Source of the DNA: Bog-950 sp964631835
GTDB taxonomy: Bacteria; Bacteroidota; Bacteroidia; Chitinophagales; LD1
Length of the DNA: 64,000 nt
Direction of reading: 5' to 3'
NCBI GenBank assembly: GCA_964631835.1
Contig: CAZWAD010000001.1
Span: 372,001-436,000, forward strand
Of this stretch, positions 16,872-26,282 are shown in pieces (position 1 is the first letter of the stretch; each line of letters starts with the position of its first letter). Made by a program: the position numbers and the translations under genes. The notes under the pieces are model-generated. The model worked only from the letters and a program-made list of their open reading frames with translations, did no database searches and was not told the DNA's origin.

Positions 16872-18524
16872 ATGTTAAATGAAACAAAACGCACCCTGAA
16901 ATCGCCCCGCGGCACTCAACTGAATTGCAAGGGCTGGATTCAGGAAGCCGCATTGCGTATGCTGCACAACAACCTTGACCCGGAGGTAGCAGAACGCCCC
17001 GAAGACCTGGTGGTGTATGGCGGAATAGGAAAAGCCGCCCGCAGCTGGGAAGCATTCGATAAAATTGTAGCATGCCTGAAAGATTTGGAAGAAGATGAAA
17101 CACTTCTGGTTCAAAGCGGCAAACCGGTTGGGGTTTTGCGTTCGCATAAAGATGCTCCGCGGGTATTAATTGCTAACTCAAACCTTGTTGGCAAATGGGC
17201 AACATGGGAACATTTCCGCGAATTGGAGAAGAAAGGATTAATCATGTTCGGGCAAATGACTGCCGGCAGCTGGATTTATATCGGCAGCCAGGGAATTGTT
17301 CAGGGCACGTATGAAACTTATTTGTCGTTAGCCAATCAGCATTACAACGGCTCGCTGAAAGGAATGCTGAACGTAACTGCAGGTCTTGGCGGAATGGGCG
17401 GAGCGCAGCCTTTGGCTATAACCATGAACGAAGGCGTTTGCCTTGCCGCTGAAATGGAAGAATGGAGAATCAAGAAAAGAATTGAAACGTGCTACTTAGA
17501 TAAATACACACACAACATTGATGAAGCCATTGACTGGAGTTTAGATGCAAAACAAAAAGGTGAAGCAGTGTCCATTGGAGTTTGCTGCAATGCGGTTGAC
17601 TTATTGCAAAGGATAATTGACAGAAATGTTACACCCGATACACTCACAGACCAAACTTCAGCACATGACGAGCTCAACGGATATTTCCCCGAAGGATTAA
17701 GTGTTGAAGAAGCAAAAGTTTTGCGCGAGTCAAATCCGAACGAATACTGCACACGTTCGCTTGATACGATTGCAAAGCACGTAACACAAATGCTGGAGCT
17801 TCAAAAACGCGGAGCTATCACGTTCGATTATGGCAACAACATCCGCGGACAGGCAAAGGATAAACGCGGAGTGGCAAACGCTTTTGATTTCCCCGGGTTT
17901 GTTCCCGCTTATGTACGTCCGTTGTTTTGTGAAGGTAAAGGGCCTTTTCGTTTTGTGGCGTTGAGCGGAGATGAAAGTGACATTTACACCTGCGATGAAA
18001 AACTGAAAGAACTTTTTCCCGACAACAAAGGATTACTGCGTTGGCTCAATCTTGCAAAAACCCAAATCGCTTTCCAGGGATTACCCGCGCGCATTTGCTG
18101 GCTCGGAATGGGAGAGAGGGAAATTGCAGGTGTTGCTTTCAATGAGTTAGTCAAAGAAGGAAAAGTAAAAGCACCCATCGTTATCGGGCGCGACCATCTC
18201 GATACCGGCAGCGTAGCTTCACCCAACCGCGAAACCGAAGCTATGCTCGATGGAAGTGATGCCATTGCCGACTGGCCGATTCTGAACGCACTCATCAATA
18301 CAGCCGGTGGAGCAAGCTGGGTTTCGTTTCATCACGGTGGCGGTGTGGGCATGGGTTATTCGCTTCATGCAGGAATGGTAATTGTTTGTGACGGAACCGA
18401 AGATGCGAAGCGAAGATTAAAACGTGTTCTTCACAACGACCCCGCCCTTGGTGTTATCCGCCATGGCGATGCGGGCTATGAACTTGCTAAAGAAACAAGT
18501 AAAAGGTTCGGGCTGGATTTTTAA
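16872..18524 (+). CDS. hutU: urocanate hydratase
   Basis: I chose the ATG at 16872 (550 residues); the in-frame ATG at 16842 would add ten unlikely residues and sits before a TATTTTAG promoter-like word. The protein converts urocanate to imidazolone propionate in histidine breakdown, using tightly bound NAD. Supporting motifs are TAGLGGMGGAQPLA (NAD binding), FDYGNNIRGQAKD, GRDHLDTGSVASPNRETEAM and FHHGGGVGMGYSLHAG. Its length is typical. No other hut gene lies in the window, so the rest of the pathway must be elsewhere. Confidence 0.95.
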   Translation: MLNETKRTLKSPRGTQLNCKGWIQEAALRMLHNNLDPEVAERPEDLVVYGGIGKAARSWEAFDKIVACLKDLEEDETLLVQSGKPVGVLRSHKDAPRVLIANSNLVGKWATWEHFRELEKKGLIMFGQMTAGSWIYIGSQGIVQGTYETYLSLANQHYNGSLKGMLNVTAGLGGMGGAQPLAITMNEGVCLAAEMEEWRIKKRIETCYLDKYTHNIDEAIDWSLDAKQKGEAVSIGVCCNAVDLLQRIIDRNVTPDTLTDQTSAHDELNGYFPEGLSVEEAKVLRESNPNEYCTRSLDTIAKHVTQMLELQKRGAITFDYGNNIRGQAKDKRGVANAFDFPGFVPAYVRPLFCEGKGPFRFVALSGDESDIYTCDEKLKELFPDNKGLLRWLNLAKTQIAFQGLPARICWLGMGEREIAGVAFNELVKEGKVKAPIVIGRDHLDTGSVASPNRETEAMLDGSDAIADWPILNALINTAGGASWVSFHHGGGVGMGYSLHAGMVIVCDGTEDAKRRLKRVLHNDPALGVIRHGDAGYELAKETSKRFGLDF

Positions 18525-18607
18525 ACAAACTGCAGCAAACCATTCCGGCAAATCAGAGGACCGATAACTGTATTGAAAATTCCGGTTTAGATTTTTAGTA
18601 TTACTCT

Positions 18608-19465
18608 GTGAAGATTGCTCATTCCCTGAATCGGTTTATTTTTTGGTTGCATGCGCGGCCGGTAATAAATCTCATTCTCGTTTTTGCTTATTTCTTTTTC
18701 ATCCTTTTTATGCACGACCCAATGGTTGATGTTTCTAAATGGATTGAAAGAAGTTTAACCCTTACTACATATAATCTGGTGGTGGAAATTGTTTTTTTGA
18801 TTTTGCTGCTGGTATTGATAGCCGGTTTGCTGAAACAGTTCCGTATAAGTACAGCAAACCGCAAGCTCGAATTCACTTATCTTTTTATTTCGGTTGTATT
18901 GGTGATTGTTCATTCGCGGTTTATGTTCGACTCGAATATTGAGGTCATTCATTCGCTTGAGTTTTCGCTTCTCGCTTTTCTCATTTTTCCATTTACTAAA
19001 CGATTTGGCGCTTCAGTTTTTTTCACTCTGCCATTTATGCTCGCAGATGAATGGTACCAGTTCACCATTCTATACCCATACCTTGACTATTACGATATGA
19101 ATGATATCCTGATGGATACTTATGGCTGCGGCTTAACCATGACTGTACTGATGATACTCGGGGTAAAAGGACAAACACAAATTCAACCGCTATGGAAACG
19201 CACCGAATTTATTTCGCTGGTGGCGTTGCTGCTTATAGTTTTGCTTGGCGTAAAATTATGCGTTATAGCTTTGTACTCCGGAGATGTTTGCAGCAACACG
19301 CTGCTGGTTATAAATGAAGGAATTGGCCCCGAACCTTTTTACCGGCTTCATCCCACACATCGTATCTGGTTCCATGTTATGAAACCGGCAGAAGGATTTC
19401 TAGCTATTGGCTTTCTGCACTTTTTTTATTTGGGGCTGGATTCGCTACGCCAGCACTCCGCGTGA
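18608..19465 (+). CDS. VanZ-like integral membrane protein
   Basis: 285 residues with about seven hydrophobic segments, and a GTG start (VKIAHSLNRF). The segment IEVIHSLEFSLLAFLIF, then ADEWYQ, then DMNDILMDTYGCGLT reproduces the spaced H...EF, DE-x-x-Q and D...N-x-x-G signature of VanZ-like proteins. Their role is unclear outside glycopeptide resistance clusters. The 3' end overlaps the convergent acyl-CoA dehydrogenase gene by 21 bases. Confidence 0.7.
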   Translation: MKIAHSLNRFIFWLHARPVINLILVFAYFFFILFMHDPMVDVSKWIERSLTLTTYNLVVEIVFLILLLVLIAGLLKQFRISTANRKLEFTYLFISVVLVIVHSRFMFDSNIEVIHSLEFSLLAFLIFPFTKRFGASVFFTLPFMLADEWYQFTILYPYLDYYDMNDILMDTYGCGLTMTVLMILGVKGQTQIQPLWKRTEFISLVALLLIVLLGVKLCVIALYSGDVCSNTLLVINEGIGPEPFYRLHPTHRIWFHVMKPAEGFLAIGFLHFFYLGLDSLRQHSA

Positions 19466-20584
19466 AATCACAATGCGTTGTACTTCGCTGGTGCCTTCGT
19501 AAATCTGGGTGATTTTTGCATCGCGCATCAGGCGTTCCACATGATATTCCTTTACATATCCATAACCGCCATGAACCTGAACAGCTTCAGTAGTTACTTT
19601 CATGGCTACTTCACTGGCAAAAACTTTTGCCATAGCACTTGCCTGATCGTAATTTTTTCCTGCATCTTTTAATCGCGCGGCCTTATATACAAGCAGGCGT
19701 GCGGCTTCTATTTCAGTCGCCATGTCGGCTAATTTAAATGCCACCGCCTGATGGTTGATGATTTCCTTGCCAAATGCTTTTCGTTGTTTGGAATATTCAG
19801 CAGCAAGCTCATATGCACCCGCTGCTATACCCAGCGCCTGTGCCGCAATTCCGATTCTTCCGCCACTCAAAGTTTTCATAGCAAACTTAAATCCGAAACC
19901 ATCTTCGCCAATGCGGTTTTCTTTCGGAACCTTTACATCGCTGAAAAGCAGAGAGTGTGTATCGGAAGCGCGAATGCCGAGCTTGTCTTCTTTCTTTCCA
20001 ATGGTAAAACCGGGCATTCCTTTTTCTACAATCAAAGTGTTTATTCCCTTGTGTCCCTTTTCAGGATGAGTTTGCGCCATCACCAAATAGGTTGAAGCGC
20101 TGCCTCCGTTAGTAATCCAGTTCTTGGTTCCGTTGAGTAAATAATAATCGCCCATGTCAACGGCTGTGGTTCTTTGTGAAGTGGCATCGCTGCCAGCTTC
20201 CGGCTCGCTTAAACAAAATGCTCCGATTTTTTCCCCTTTTGCCAAAGGCACTAAGTATTTTCTTTTCTGCTCTTCGGTACCATATTCTTCAAGCCCCCAG
20301 TTGACAAGCGAATTGCAAACACTCATTACTACCGAGCAGGAGGCATCCACTTTTGAAATTTCTTCCATGGCAATAACGTAACTCAACGCATCCATTCCAC
20401 CGCCACCGTATTCAGGCGAAACCATCATGCCCAGAAAGCCCAGTTCGGCCAGTTTCTTTACCTGCCCGGCAGGAAATTCTTTGTTGGTATCACGGTCAAT
20501 AACTCCCGGCTTACAATCGTTTTGAGCAAGGTCTCGCGCGGCTTGGCGAATCATCAGATGTTCTTCGGAAAGAGAGAAATTCAT
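19445..20584 (-). CDS. acyl-CoA dehydrogenase
   Basis: 379 residues, the standard length for a short/medium-chain acyl-CoA dehydrogenase, a cytoplasmic FAD enzyme of beta-oxidation or branched-chain amino acid breakdown. Seen are AFCLSEPEAGSD (FAD/substrate loop), WITNGG, ALGIAAGAYE and QVHGGYGYVKEY. The expected catalytic base Glu363 lies in QIYEGTSE. It passes electrons to ETF. Substrate chain length cannot be read from the sequence. The rfaE2 gene ends 52 bases upstream on the same strand. Confidence 0.93.
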   Translation of the reverse strand: MNFSLSEEHLMIRQAARDLAQNDCKPGVIDRDTNKEFPAGQVKKLAELGFLGMMVSPEYGGGGMDALSYVIAMEEISKVDASCSVVMSVCNSLVNWGLEEYGTEEQKRKYLVPLAKGEKIGAFCLSEPEAGSDATSQRTTAVDMGDYYLLNGTKNWITNGGSASTYLVMAQTHPEKGHKGINTLIVEKGMPGFTIGKKEDKLGIRASDTHSLLFSDVKVPKENRIGEDGFGFKFAMKTLSGGRIGIAAQALGIAAGAYELAAEYSKQRKAFGKEIINHQAVAFKLADMATEIEAARLLVYKAARLKDAGKNYDQASAMAKVFASEVAMKVTTEAVQVHGGYGYVKEYHVERLMRDAKITQIYEGTSEVQRIVISRGVLA

Positions 20585-20635
20585 GCAATTAAAATTTGTA
20601 TAAAAAGCAAATTGTGACTCGCGAATATAGAAGAT

Positions 20636-21124
20636 TCACTTTTTCGACTTAGCAATTATTTCGGTAGTGCTGAAACCTTTCAGATATGCAATAGTCTTTA
20701 CTTTTCCGCCATAACTTTCTACGAATTCGCCTCCCACGATTTCTTCTTTTTTCCAATCTCCACCTTTTACCAGTACATCGGGTTTTACGATATGAATCAG
20801 TTTTTCGGGAGTATCTTCATCAAATAAAATCACGGCATCAACAAATTGCAGCGAAGCAAGAACCACTGCCCGGGATTGCCCGGTATTTACCGGTCGGGAA
20901 TCACCTTTGAGTTTTTTGACAGAAATATCAGAGTTTAACCCAACAATAACTCTTTCTCCAAATTCATTACAGGATGATAGAAGATGGATATGACCTTCGT
21001 GGAGAATATCAAAGCACCCATTGGTAAATACAATTTTATCGCCCAGCAGCCGCCAGAAATCAATTCGTGCAAGCAACTGGTCGAGCAGAAAAATTTTTGT
21101 CCCGGTTTTGTCATTCAATAGCAC
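20636..21124 (-). CDS. rfaE2: D-glycero-beta-D-manno-heptose 1-phosphate adenylyltransferase
   Basis: 162 residues, a stand-alone nucleotidyltransferase domain like the C-terminal half of HldE. The signature VFTNGCFDILHEGH (with the HxGH motif at its end) is near residue 32, and VIVGLNSDISVKKLKG follows. It makes ADP-heptose for the LPS core. It starts 4 bases after the end of the flippase-like gene, so the two are probably one transcript. This supports an envelope role for that neighbour. Confidence 0.9.
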   Translation of the reverse strand: MLLNDKTGTKIFLLDQLLARIDFWRLLGDKIVFTNGCFDILHEGHIHLLSSCNEFGERVIVGLNSDISVKKLKGDSRPVNTGQSRAVVLASLQFVDAVILFDEDTPEKLIHIVKPDVLVKGGDWKKEEIVGGEFVESYGGKVKTIAYLKGFSTTEIIAKSKK

Positions 21125-21127
21125 GGG

Positions 21128-22171
21128 TTAAGCTTTTAGGGGTTCTTTTTGTAACGCTGCCTGGCGGCTGATTATTGCGAGGTAAGTAAAAGAAATCAAC
21201 CCCTGCCCCAGTACAAAAAGAGTTTGAGTAGTCCATGCCAGCAGTCCCAGCGAATAAACTACGCTCCCTTCCAGGCCGTAAGCTAGCAGAATTATTTTCA
21301 TGAAAAGCGGATATAAACCCAATCCTCCCGGAGTAAGTGAATAGGCTATACCGGCAAAAAACAAGCAAACCCCACCTGCCAGAATGTTGAGATGGGAAGT
21401 TTGAGGGAAAACCCAAAAATTTACGTAGCTCATAGCCAGGTAACAACCCCAAATTCCAATGGTATATAAAAACAAAGTAAAGGGCTTACCTGTGTCTTTA
21501 ACCGCAATAACACTCTGTAATAAACCTGTTACTTTGCTCCAAACACTTTGAAGCACATATTTTGTGCCCTTGTCTTTAAATTTAAATCCAATATAAACAC
21601 ATAGGGTGGCAAACAGTACTCCGAAAACTCCGTACTGCACAAGGGGGCTTATTTTATATTGGGCAATGATGTCAGCAAATTTGTTTTGTGAGTCGGAAGC
21701 GATTCGGGTATACAGAGTGGCGAACATGTCGTTTTCGGCAACAATCAGTATCAGTGCAAGAACTGCCAGACAAAGAAGGTCAAGAATCCGCTCCACCACC
21801 ATGGTTCCTATACCTTTGTCAAGGGGTACGTTTTCGTATCTTGCCAGGATGCCGCAACGGGTAACTTCACCCAAGCGCGGAACAAAAAGGTTGACAAAAT
21901 ACATAATCATTACGCTATGAAGGGTATTCCAGAAACGCGGCTTATGACCGAGAGGTAGCAACAACATTCTCCAGCGCTCTGTACGCAGGAAGGAGCTAAA
22001 AATTCCAATAACAGGAGGTGCCAGAAGCCATAAATAATTAGCCCGTTTGATATCTTCAAAAACCTGATGCTTATCTTCCTCGCTCATCTGACTCAAAAAC
22101 CAATACACCAGCGCAATGCCGATTCCCAGCGAAACAATAAACTTAAATAAAGCCGCTAAATGTTTTTTCAT
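21128..22171 (-). CDS. flippase-like / lysylphosphatidylglycerol synthase TM domain protein
   Basis: I chose the ATG at 22171 (347 residues, MKKHLAALFKF...). The longer frame would run into panD. About eight hydrophobic segments and the motifs RTERWRMLLLPL and TRCGILARYENVP followed by MVVERILDLL are typical of the UPF0104/LPG-synthase transmembrane family, which contains glycosyl and phospholipid carriers of the envelope. It lies 56 bases downstream of panD and 3 bases upstream of rfaE2 on the same strand. The panD-flippase neighbourhood is, to my knowledge, common in Bacteroidota. Confidence 0.82.
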   Translation of the reverse strand: MKKHLAALFKFIVSLGIGIALVYWFLSQMSEEDKHQVFEDIKRANYLWLLAPPVIGIFSSFLRTERWRMLLLPLGHKPRFWNTLHSVMIMYFVNLFVPRLGEVTRCGILARYENVPLDKGIGTMVVERILDLLCLAVLALILIVAENDMFATLYTRIASDSQNKFADIIAQYKISPLVQYGVFGVLFATLCVYIGFKFKDKGTKYVLQSVWSKVTGLLQSVIAVKDTGKPFTLFLYTIGIWGCYLAMSYVNFWVFPQTSHLNILAGGVCLFFAGIAYSLTPGGLGLYPLFMKIILLAYGLEGSVVYSLGLLAWTTQTLFVLGQGLISFTYLAIISRQAALQKEPLKA

Positions 22172-22227
22172 ATCGGCAAAACAATAACCATCTGCCAGGC
22201 TGCGGGTCTTTAGCAGCTCATGACAAT

Positions 22228-22578
22228 TCAGGGGGTAATTTGATTTGAAGAGTTTACATGTACGGTTACCGGAATATGTTTTTTGTATTCCTCGGCAGTA
22301 ACCATGCAGTATGAAATTACAATAATGATGTCCCCCACAGCCACTTTTCTCGAAGCAGGGCCATTCATACAAATAATTCCTGAGCCGCGTTCGCCTTTTA
22401 TAACATACGTTTCGAGCCGTTCGCCATTATTGATATTTACTACCTGTACCCGCTCATGCTCTACAATTTTCGCAGCCTCCATCAAGTCTTCGTCAATGGT
22501 AATGCTTCCTATATAATTGAGGTCGGCTTGTGTAATGGTAACCCGGTGAAGTTTAGATTTATATACATTTATCAGCAT
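22228..22578 (-). CDS. panD: aspartate 1-decarboxylase precursor
   Basis: 116 residues. The self-cleavage site Gly24-Ser25 is present in YIGSITID, where Ser25 becomes the pyruvoyl group. The enzyme turns aspartate into beta-alanine for pantothenate and coenzyme A. The conserved start MLINVYKSKLHRVTIT and the C-terminal IIVISYC segment match the family. It is the first gene of a likely panD-flippase-rfaE2 transcript. Confidence 0.95.
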   Translation of the reverse strand: MLINVYKSKLHRVTITQADLNYIGSITIDEDLMEAAKIVEHERVQVVNINNGERLETYVIKGERGSGIICMNGPASRKVAVGDIIIVISYCMVTAEEYKKHIPVTVHVNSSNQITP

Positions 22579-22661
22579 AGGGGGGCGAAAGTAAATTAAA
22601 TTTGAAAATGCGCTTTGCGGTTAGCATATTTAAACTTCAGAATGTACTGTTAAAGGCTTTT

Positions 22662-23729
22662 CTACTTTAACAGTATCTTCATTTTCACCGGCTGGTGGTC
22701 GCTGTAGGCAAATCCCAAGTCAATTCCTTTTACTTCTTCTACCATTACATTGGGCGAAACAAAGTAGTAATCAATAACTGTTTTGTAGGTTTTGCCTTCA
22801 GTATATGAAGTAGTGTTTTTTCGGTTGGTAGCAACAGTTGAATCGTAAACATAGTGCCAGCCCCCAACATAATCCGTGTAGTTGTTCATGAGGTAAAGTG
22901 TATCGTCAATTTTTTCTCTTTCCCATTTGTGAACATCAAAATCAGGAGGGGCAATATTCCAGTCGCCCCCAAGTACAATGTAATTCCCCTTTTCGTATTC
23001 TTCTTCTAATATTTTTTTGGTGAGTGCCATTTGCTCTTTTTTCACACTGCCATCATCGTATGCTTCAAAATGTGTGTTAATGACAATTAAATCTCTTCCA
23101 TTTGCAAGTTTATACCGCTGCATTAGCAAGCATCGCTCAAGGTAAAATATTTTTCGCGGAAAATCGGTAATCCCCGGAAGCGCAATACGCTTGGTTTCAG
23201 TTGGTGTAAATTTCGAAAGCGTTTGCAAACCACCATAAACCTTTCCCATAGGGTCTGTAAATGGAAAGGGTAAAAATTTTACATTATAGTTCGGAGTAAA
23301 TGCATAGTTGTGTTCCGGTAAAGTTTTGGCAAACTTTTCCGCCTGGTCAATATTCCAGCTTCGCTTGCTATGACGGTCTACTTCCTGAAGCATGATAAAA
23401 TCAACGTCCCGATTGCGTTCAAAAAATTTTACAAAGCCGAAATTATTTTTCAGCACATGCTCTTTGGGTGAGGTTACTGTTTTGCCCCCATCGTAAAAAA
23501 AATCAACTTCCTTTCCCAATCCTCCGTAACCTATGTTCCATATAAGAAATGTAAAAGCAGAATCTGTAATAAGATTAGGATTTAGGGTTTCAGATTTCGG
23601 ATTTACCACAGCTACATCTTCAACAGGCGCAGGTCTGAATTTGGTCGCCATTCCGAATAAAATCAAGCCACCTACATAAAGTAGAGCACTAAGCAGCAGG
23701 ATGCCGATGAATAACAAGAGCTTCTTCAT
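22662..23729 (-). CDS. endonuclease/exonuclease/phosphatase family protein, membrane-anchored
   Basis: I chose the ATG at 23729 (355 residues, MKKLLLFIGILLLS...), which gives an N-terminal membrane anchor or signal. The EEP fold is shown by WNIGYGGLG, MLQEVDRHSKR, INTHFEA, GGDWNIAP and the final AYSDHQPV, which supply the metal and catalytic residues. The likely substrate is a phosphodiester (nucleic acid or lipid head group). Residues about 40-55 (NPKSETLNPNLI) are encoded by a repeated nucleotide phrase and look like an inserted linker. Divergent from the hydrolase gene at 23801. Confidence 0.85.
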   Translation of the reverse strand: MKKLLLFIGILLLSALLYVGGLILFGMATKFRPAPVEDVAVVNPKSETLNPNLITDSAFTFLIWNIGYGGLGKEVDFFYDGGKTVTSPKEHVLKNNFGFVKFFERNRDVDFIMLQEVDRHSKRSWNIDQAEKFAKTLPEHNYAFTPNYNVKFLPFPFTDPMGKVYGGLQTLSKFTPTETKRIALPGITDFPRKIFYLERCLLMQRYKLANGRDLIVINTHFEAYDDGSVKKEQMALTKKILEEEYEKGNYIVLGGDWNIAPPDFDVHKWEREKIDDTLYLMNNYTDYVGGWHYVYDSTVATNRKNTTSYTEGKTYKTVIDYYFVSPNVMVEEVKGIDLGFAYSDHQPVKMKILLK

Positions 23730-23800
23730 CTTTTCATTTTTTGTGCAAGATAATTCTACATTTGAAATCATAGAATTCGTTTAATACTAAATCAAAACCG

Positions 23801-24631
23801 ATGAACCATTTTGAATGGAACTGGCAACAGGAAGGAGAGACATTTTTTGCACAGGGCTGGAACCCGCCACAAACCAAGGGTGTGGTATGCATTGTTCACG
23901 GTTTTAATGAGCACAGTACCCGCTATGCTCATGCGGCTGTGAGATTATGTGCGGCAGGTTATGCGGTTTTAACCTACGATGAATTCGGGCACGGCAGAAC
24001 AACCGGTAAACGAGGTCATGCTCCCTCCTACGACTCATTTCTCGAATCGGTGAAAATAATTCTGGATGAAGCCGAGACGCGTTTCCCCGGTGTAAAGAAA
24101 TTTTTATGGGGACATAGTATGGGCGGAGGAATTGTTACCAATTATATTTTACGAAGACATCCAAATATTGCAGGAGTTATTGCTACAGGCCCGCTTTTCA
24201 AACTGGGTTTTGAGCCACCGGCTTTTAAAGTTTTTCTTGCAAAAATCATGGTTCATATTTATCCAAAGTTTACCGAAAGTGCGGAGCTTGACAGTGATGC
24301 AATTTCGCGCGACAGGAATGAGGTGCGTAAATACAACGAAGACCTGCATAACCACGGGAAAATTACTGCCGGAACGTTTCTCGGATTTTTCGAGGCAGGT
24401 AAATGGGCGCTTGCTCATGCTTCCGAATTAAGAACTCCCTTACTGCTGATGCACGGGACGGCTGACCGGCTTACTTCCCCGGATGGAAGCAAAGAGTTTG
24501 CAGATAAAGCGCCTAAAAACCTTGTTACTTTGAAACTTTGGGATGGATTTTACCATGAGCTTCATAACGAGCCCGAGCCCGACCGCAGCGAAGTGATTGC
24601 TTACATGACCAACTGGCTTAACAGAACATAG
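23801..24631 (+). CDS. alpha/beta hydrolase, lysophospholipase/monoacylglycerol lipase-like
   Basis: 276 residues. The nucleophile elbow GHSMGG has Ser106. An HGFNEHS oxyanion region is near residue 35. The C-terminal LLMHGTADRLTSPDGS supplies the Asp, and FYHELHNE supplies the catalytic His. This layout is that of the serine aminopeptidase S33 / monoacylglycerol lipase group. There is no signal peptide, so it is cytoplasmic. It starts about 37 bases after a TACATTTG word (23757-23764) that could be its -7 element. ydcF-like follows after 14 bases, probably in the same transcript. Confidence 0.9.
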   Translation: MNHFEWNWQQEGETFFAQGWNPPQTKGVVCIVHGFNEHSTRYAHAAVRLCAAGYAVLTYDEFGHGRTTGKRGHAPSYDSFLESVKIILDEAETRFPGVKKFLWGHSMGGGIVTNYILRRHPNIAGVIATGPLFKLGFEPPAFKVFLAKIMVHIYPKFTESAELDSDAISRDRNEVRKYNEDLHNHGKITAGTFLGFFEAGKWALAHASELRTPLLLMHGTADRLTSPDGSKEFADKAPKNLVTLKLWDGFYHELHNEPEPDRSEVIAYMTNWLNRT

Positions 24632-24645
24632 TTGAGTTTGCAAAA

Positions 24646-25260
24646 ATGAGGAAGAGACTTTTCTTTCTTTTTCTGCTGCTGTTTATTTTCAGCAGTCTTA
24701 TTTGCATTTTCCGCATACCTGTTCTCCGCTCGTGTGCTACTTTTTTAATCAGGGAAGAGCCATTGCAACAAGCCGATGCTTTATTTGTTCTCTCCGGTGG
24801 CGCGTTTGACCGCGGTAACGAAGCAGTGAAAATTTTTCAAAACGGATATACCCCGAAAATAATCTGCACCGGTGCCAATCCTGTAGCAGACTTGAAAGTA
24901 TTTGATATAGACACTCTGGAAAGTGACATGGCCGTTGCCAATTTAAAACGTCAGGGAGTTCCTGATTCGTTTATTGTGGAAATTAAAGAAGGAACCAGTA
25001 CGCGCGAAGAGGCAATGGTAATTCTGAATTATTGCAGGCAGAAAAATTTGAAACGTATAATTGTTCTTTCTTCCAAGCTTCACACACGAAGAGTGAATGA
25101 AGTTTTTCGGGAACAATTAAACCAGGTTGGCATAGAGCTTATTGTGCGCGGAGCACCAAGCTCACGGTTTGATGAAATGAAATGGTGGAAAAGCGAAGAT
25201 GGTTTGATTGCCGTGAATAATGAGTGGCTCAAGACAATTTACTATTGGTGGAAGTATTAA
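24646..25260 (+). CDS. YdcF family (DUF218) membrane-anchored protein
   Basis: 204 residues. One N-terminal membrane segment (residues 5-22) is followed by a DUF218 domain: ADALFVLSGGAFDRGNEAV, then YTPKIICTGAN, then a GTSTREEA motif and an IVLSSKLHTRR segment. Relatives such as SanA and YdcF act in the envelope, possibly on nucleotide or polyprenyl substrates; the exact reaction is unknown. Its stop overlaps the end of the convergent DUF72 gene by four bases. Confidence 0.85.
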   Translation: MRKRLFFLFLLLFIFSSLICIFRIPVLRSCATFLIREEPLQQADALFVLSGGAFDRGNEAVKIFQNGYTPKIICTGANPVADLKVFDIDTLESDMAVANLKRQGVPDSFIVEIKEGTSTREEAMVILNYCRQKNLKRIIVLSSKLHTRRVNEVFREQLNQVGIELIVRGAPSSRFDEMKWWKSEDGLIAVNNEWLKTIYYWWKY

Positions 25261-26168
25261 AACAAATCTACCTGACCATTATTAAGAAGGGTGGGTGGTT
25301 TTAAATTCAATCTGCATTTCTTGTTTAATTTCTTAATCATATAATAGGAAAGCTCGGGAGAATACAATTCATCGTGCTGATGGATGAAAAAATAAAGTGT
25401 TTGTAATCCACTGTCAATCCAGGAATCAATCCGGTCTATCCAATCGTCAATCCTTGAGTAATCACTTTTGTGCAGGCTATTGCCTACAAATCGAATGAAT
25501 GCTTTGGACGTAGCGAGTCTCATGTGCATGACATCTCTCCTTCCTGCCGTGTCAGTAATTACAGTGCTTACTCCGAGTTCTTTCATTAAATCATAAGTTT
25601 CATTCACCACCTGTGAATCAACCGACCATTCGGGATGTCGAAATTCAACCGCCACATCAAAGTCGCGGGGAAGCGATTTCAAATAGCTATGAACACGGTC
25701 AGCAAGATTGGGCGAGAATTTATCGTTGAGCTGAATGAATGATGTGCCGAGTTTATTCCCGAAGGCTGAATAGGTATCCAGCATGACATCCGTTTCTTTC
25801 CCGACATTATTCAGCCACTTGATATGAGTAATTATATTGGTGAATTTGGGACAAAACCGGAAACCTCTTGGTGCTGTATCTGCCCATTTCTCTACGATGT
25901 TTTTCGGGAACAGGCGATAGAACATTGCGTTGAGTTCAATACAATTGAAATTCTGAACGTAATATTTCAGAAAATCGGCTTCTTTAGTTTTAGGCGGGTA
26001 GAGTTTGCCAATCCAATCTTTTCTTCCCCACTTGGCACAGCCAATGTAAACTTCTGGCTTTCCCCTCTTTTTCTTTATCAGTTCTCTGAGAAGTTTTTTG
26101 GTAGAAAGATGGTCATCAGGAAAAGTGAAATCCACTTTGTTTACATCAGAAACTCGTCCGAAATCCAT
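25257..26168 (-). CDS. DUF72 domain protein
   Basis: 303 residues. The family start YIGCAKWGRKDWIGKLYP, the FNCIELNAMFYR segment and the later FDVAVEFRHPEW and MHMRLATSKAFIRF segments are characteristic of DUF72 (YecE-like) TIM-barrel proteins. Their reaction is not established. Cytoplasmic. Residues 1-35 form an extra N-terminal piece rich in Lys. It is divergent to the SnoaL-like lipoprotein at 26283. Confidence 0.88.
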   Translation of the reverse strand: MDFGRVSDVNKVDFTFPDDHLSTKKLLRELIKKKRGKPEVYIGCAKWGRKDWIGKLYPPKTKEADFLKYYVQNFNCIELNAMFYRLFPKNIVEKWADTAPRGFRFCPKFTNIITHIKWLNNVGKETDVMLDTYSAFGNKLGTSFIQLNDKFSPNLADRVHSYLKSLPRDFDVAVEFRHPEWSVDSQVVNETYDLMKELGVSTVITDTAGRRDVMHMRLATSKAFIRFVGNSLHKSDYSRIDDWIDRIDSWIDSGLQTLYFFIHQHDELYSPELSYYMIKKLNKKCRLNLKPPTLLNNGQVDLF

Positions 26169-26221
26169 TTCGATAAATTTTAGCGAATGTAATAACCGGA
26201 TGGTGTAGAATAAAAATCACC

Positions 26222-26248
26222 TTTGTTTTCAGAAAAAATATAGCTTCG
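26222..26248 (+). promoter_or_regulatory. candidate Bacteroidota promoter for the SnoaL-like gene
   Basis: TTTG at 26222-26225, then TAGCTTCG (a variant of TAnnTTTG) at 26241-26248. The spacing of 15 is somewhat short. The start codon is 34 bases further on. Confidence 0.35.
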
Positions 26249-26282
26249 GGAAATAAATATTTATTCACCTAAAACTAAAGAC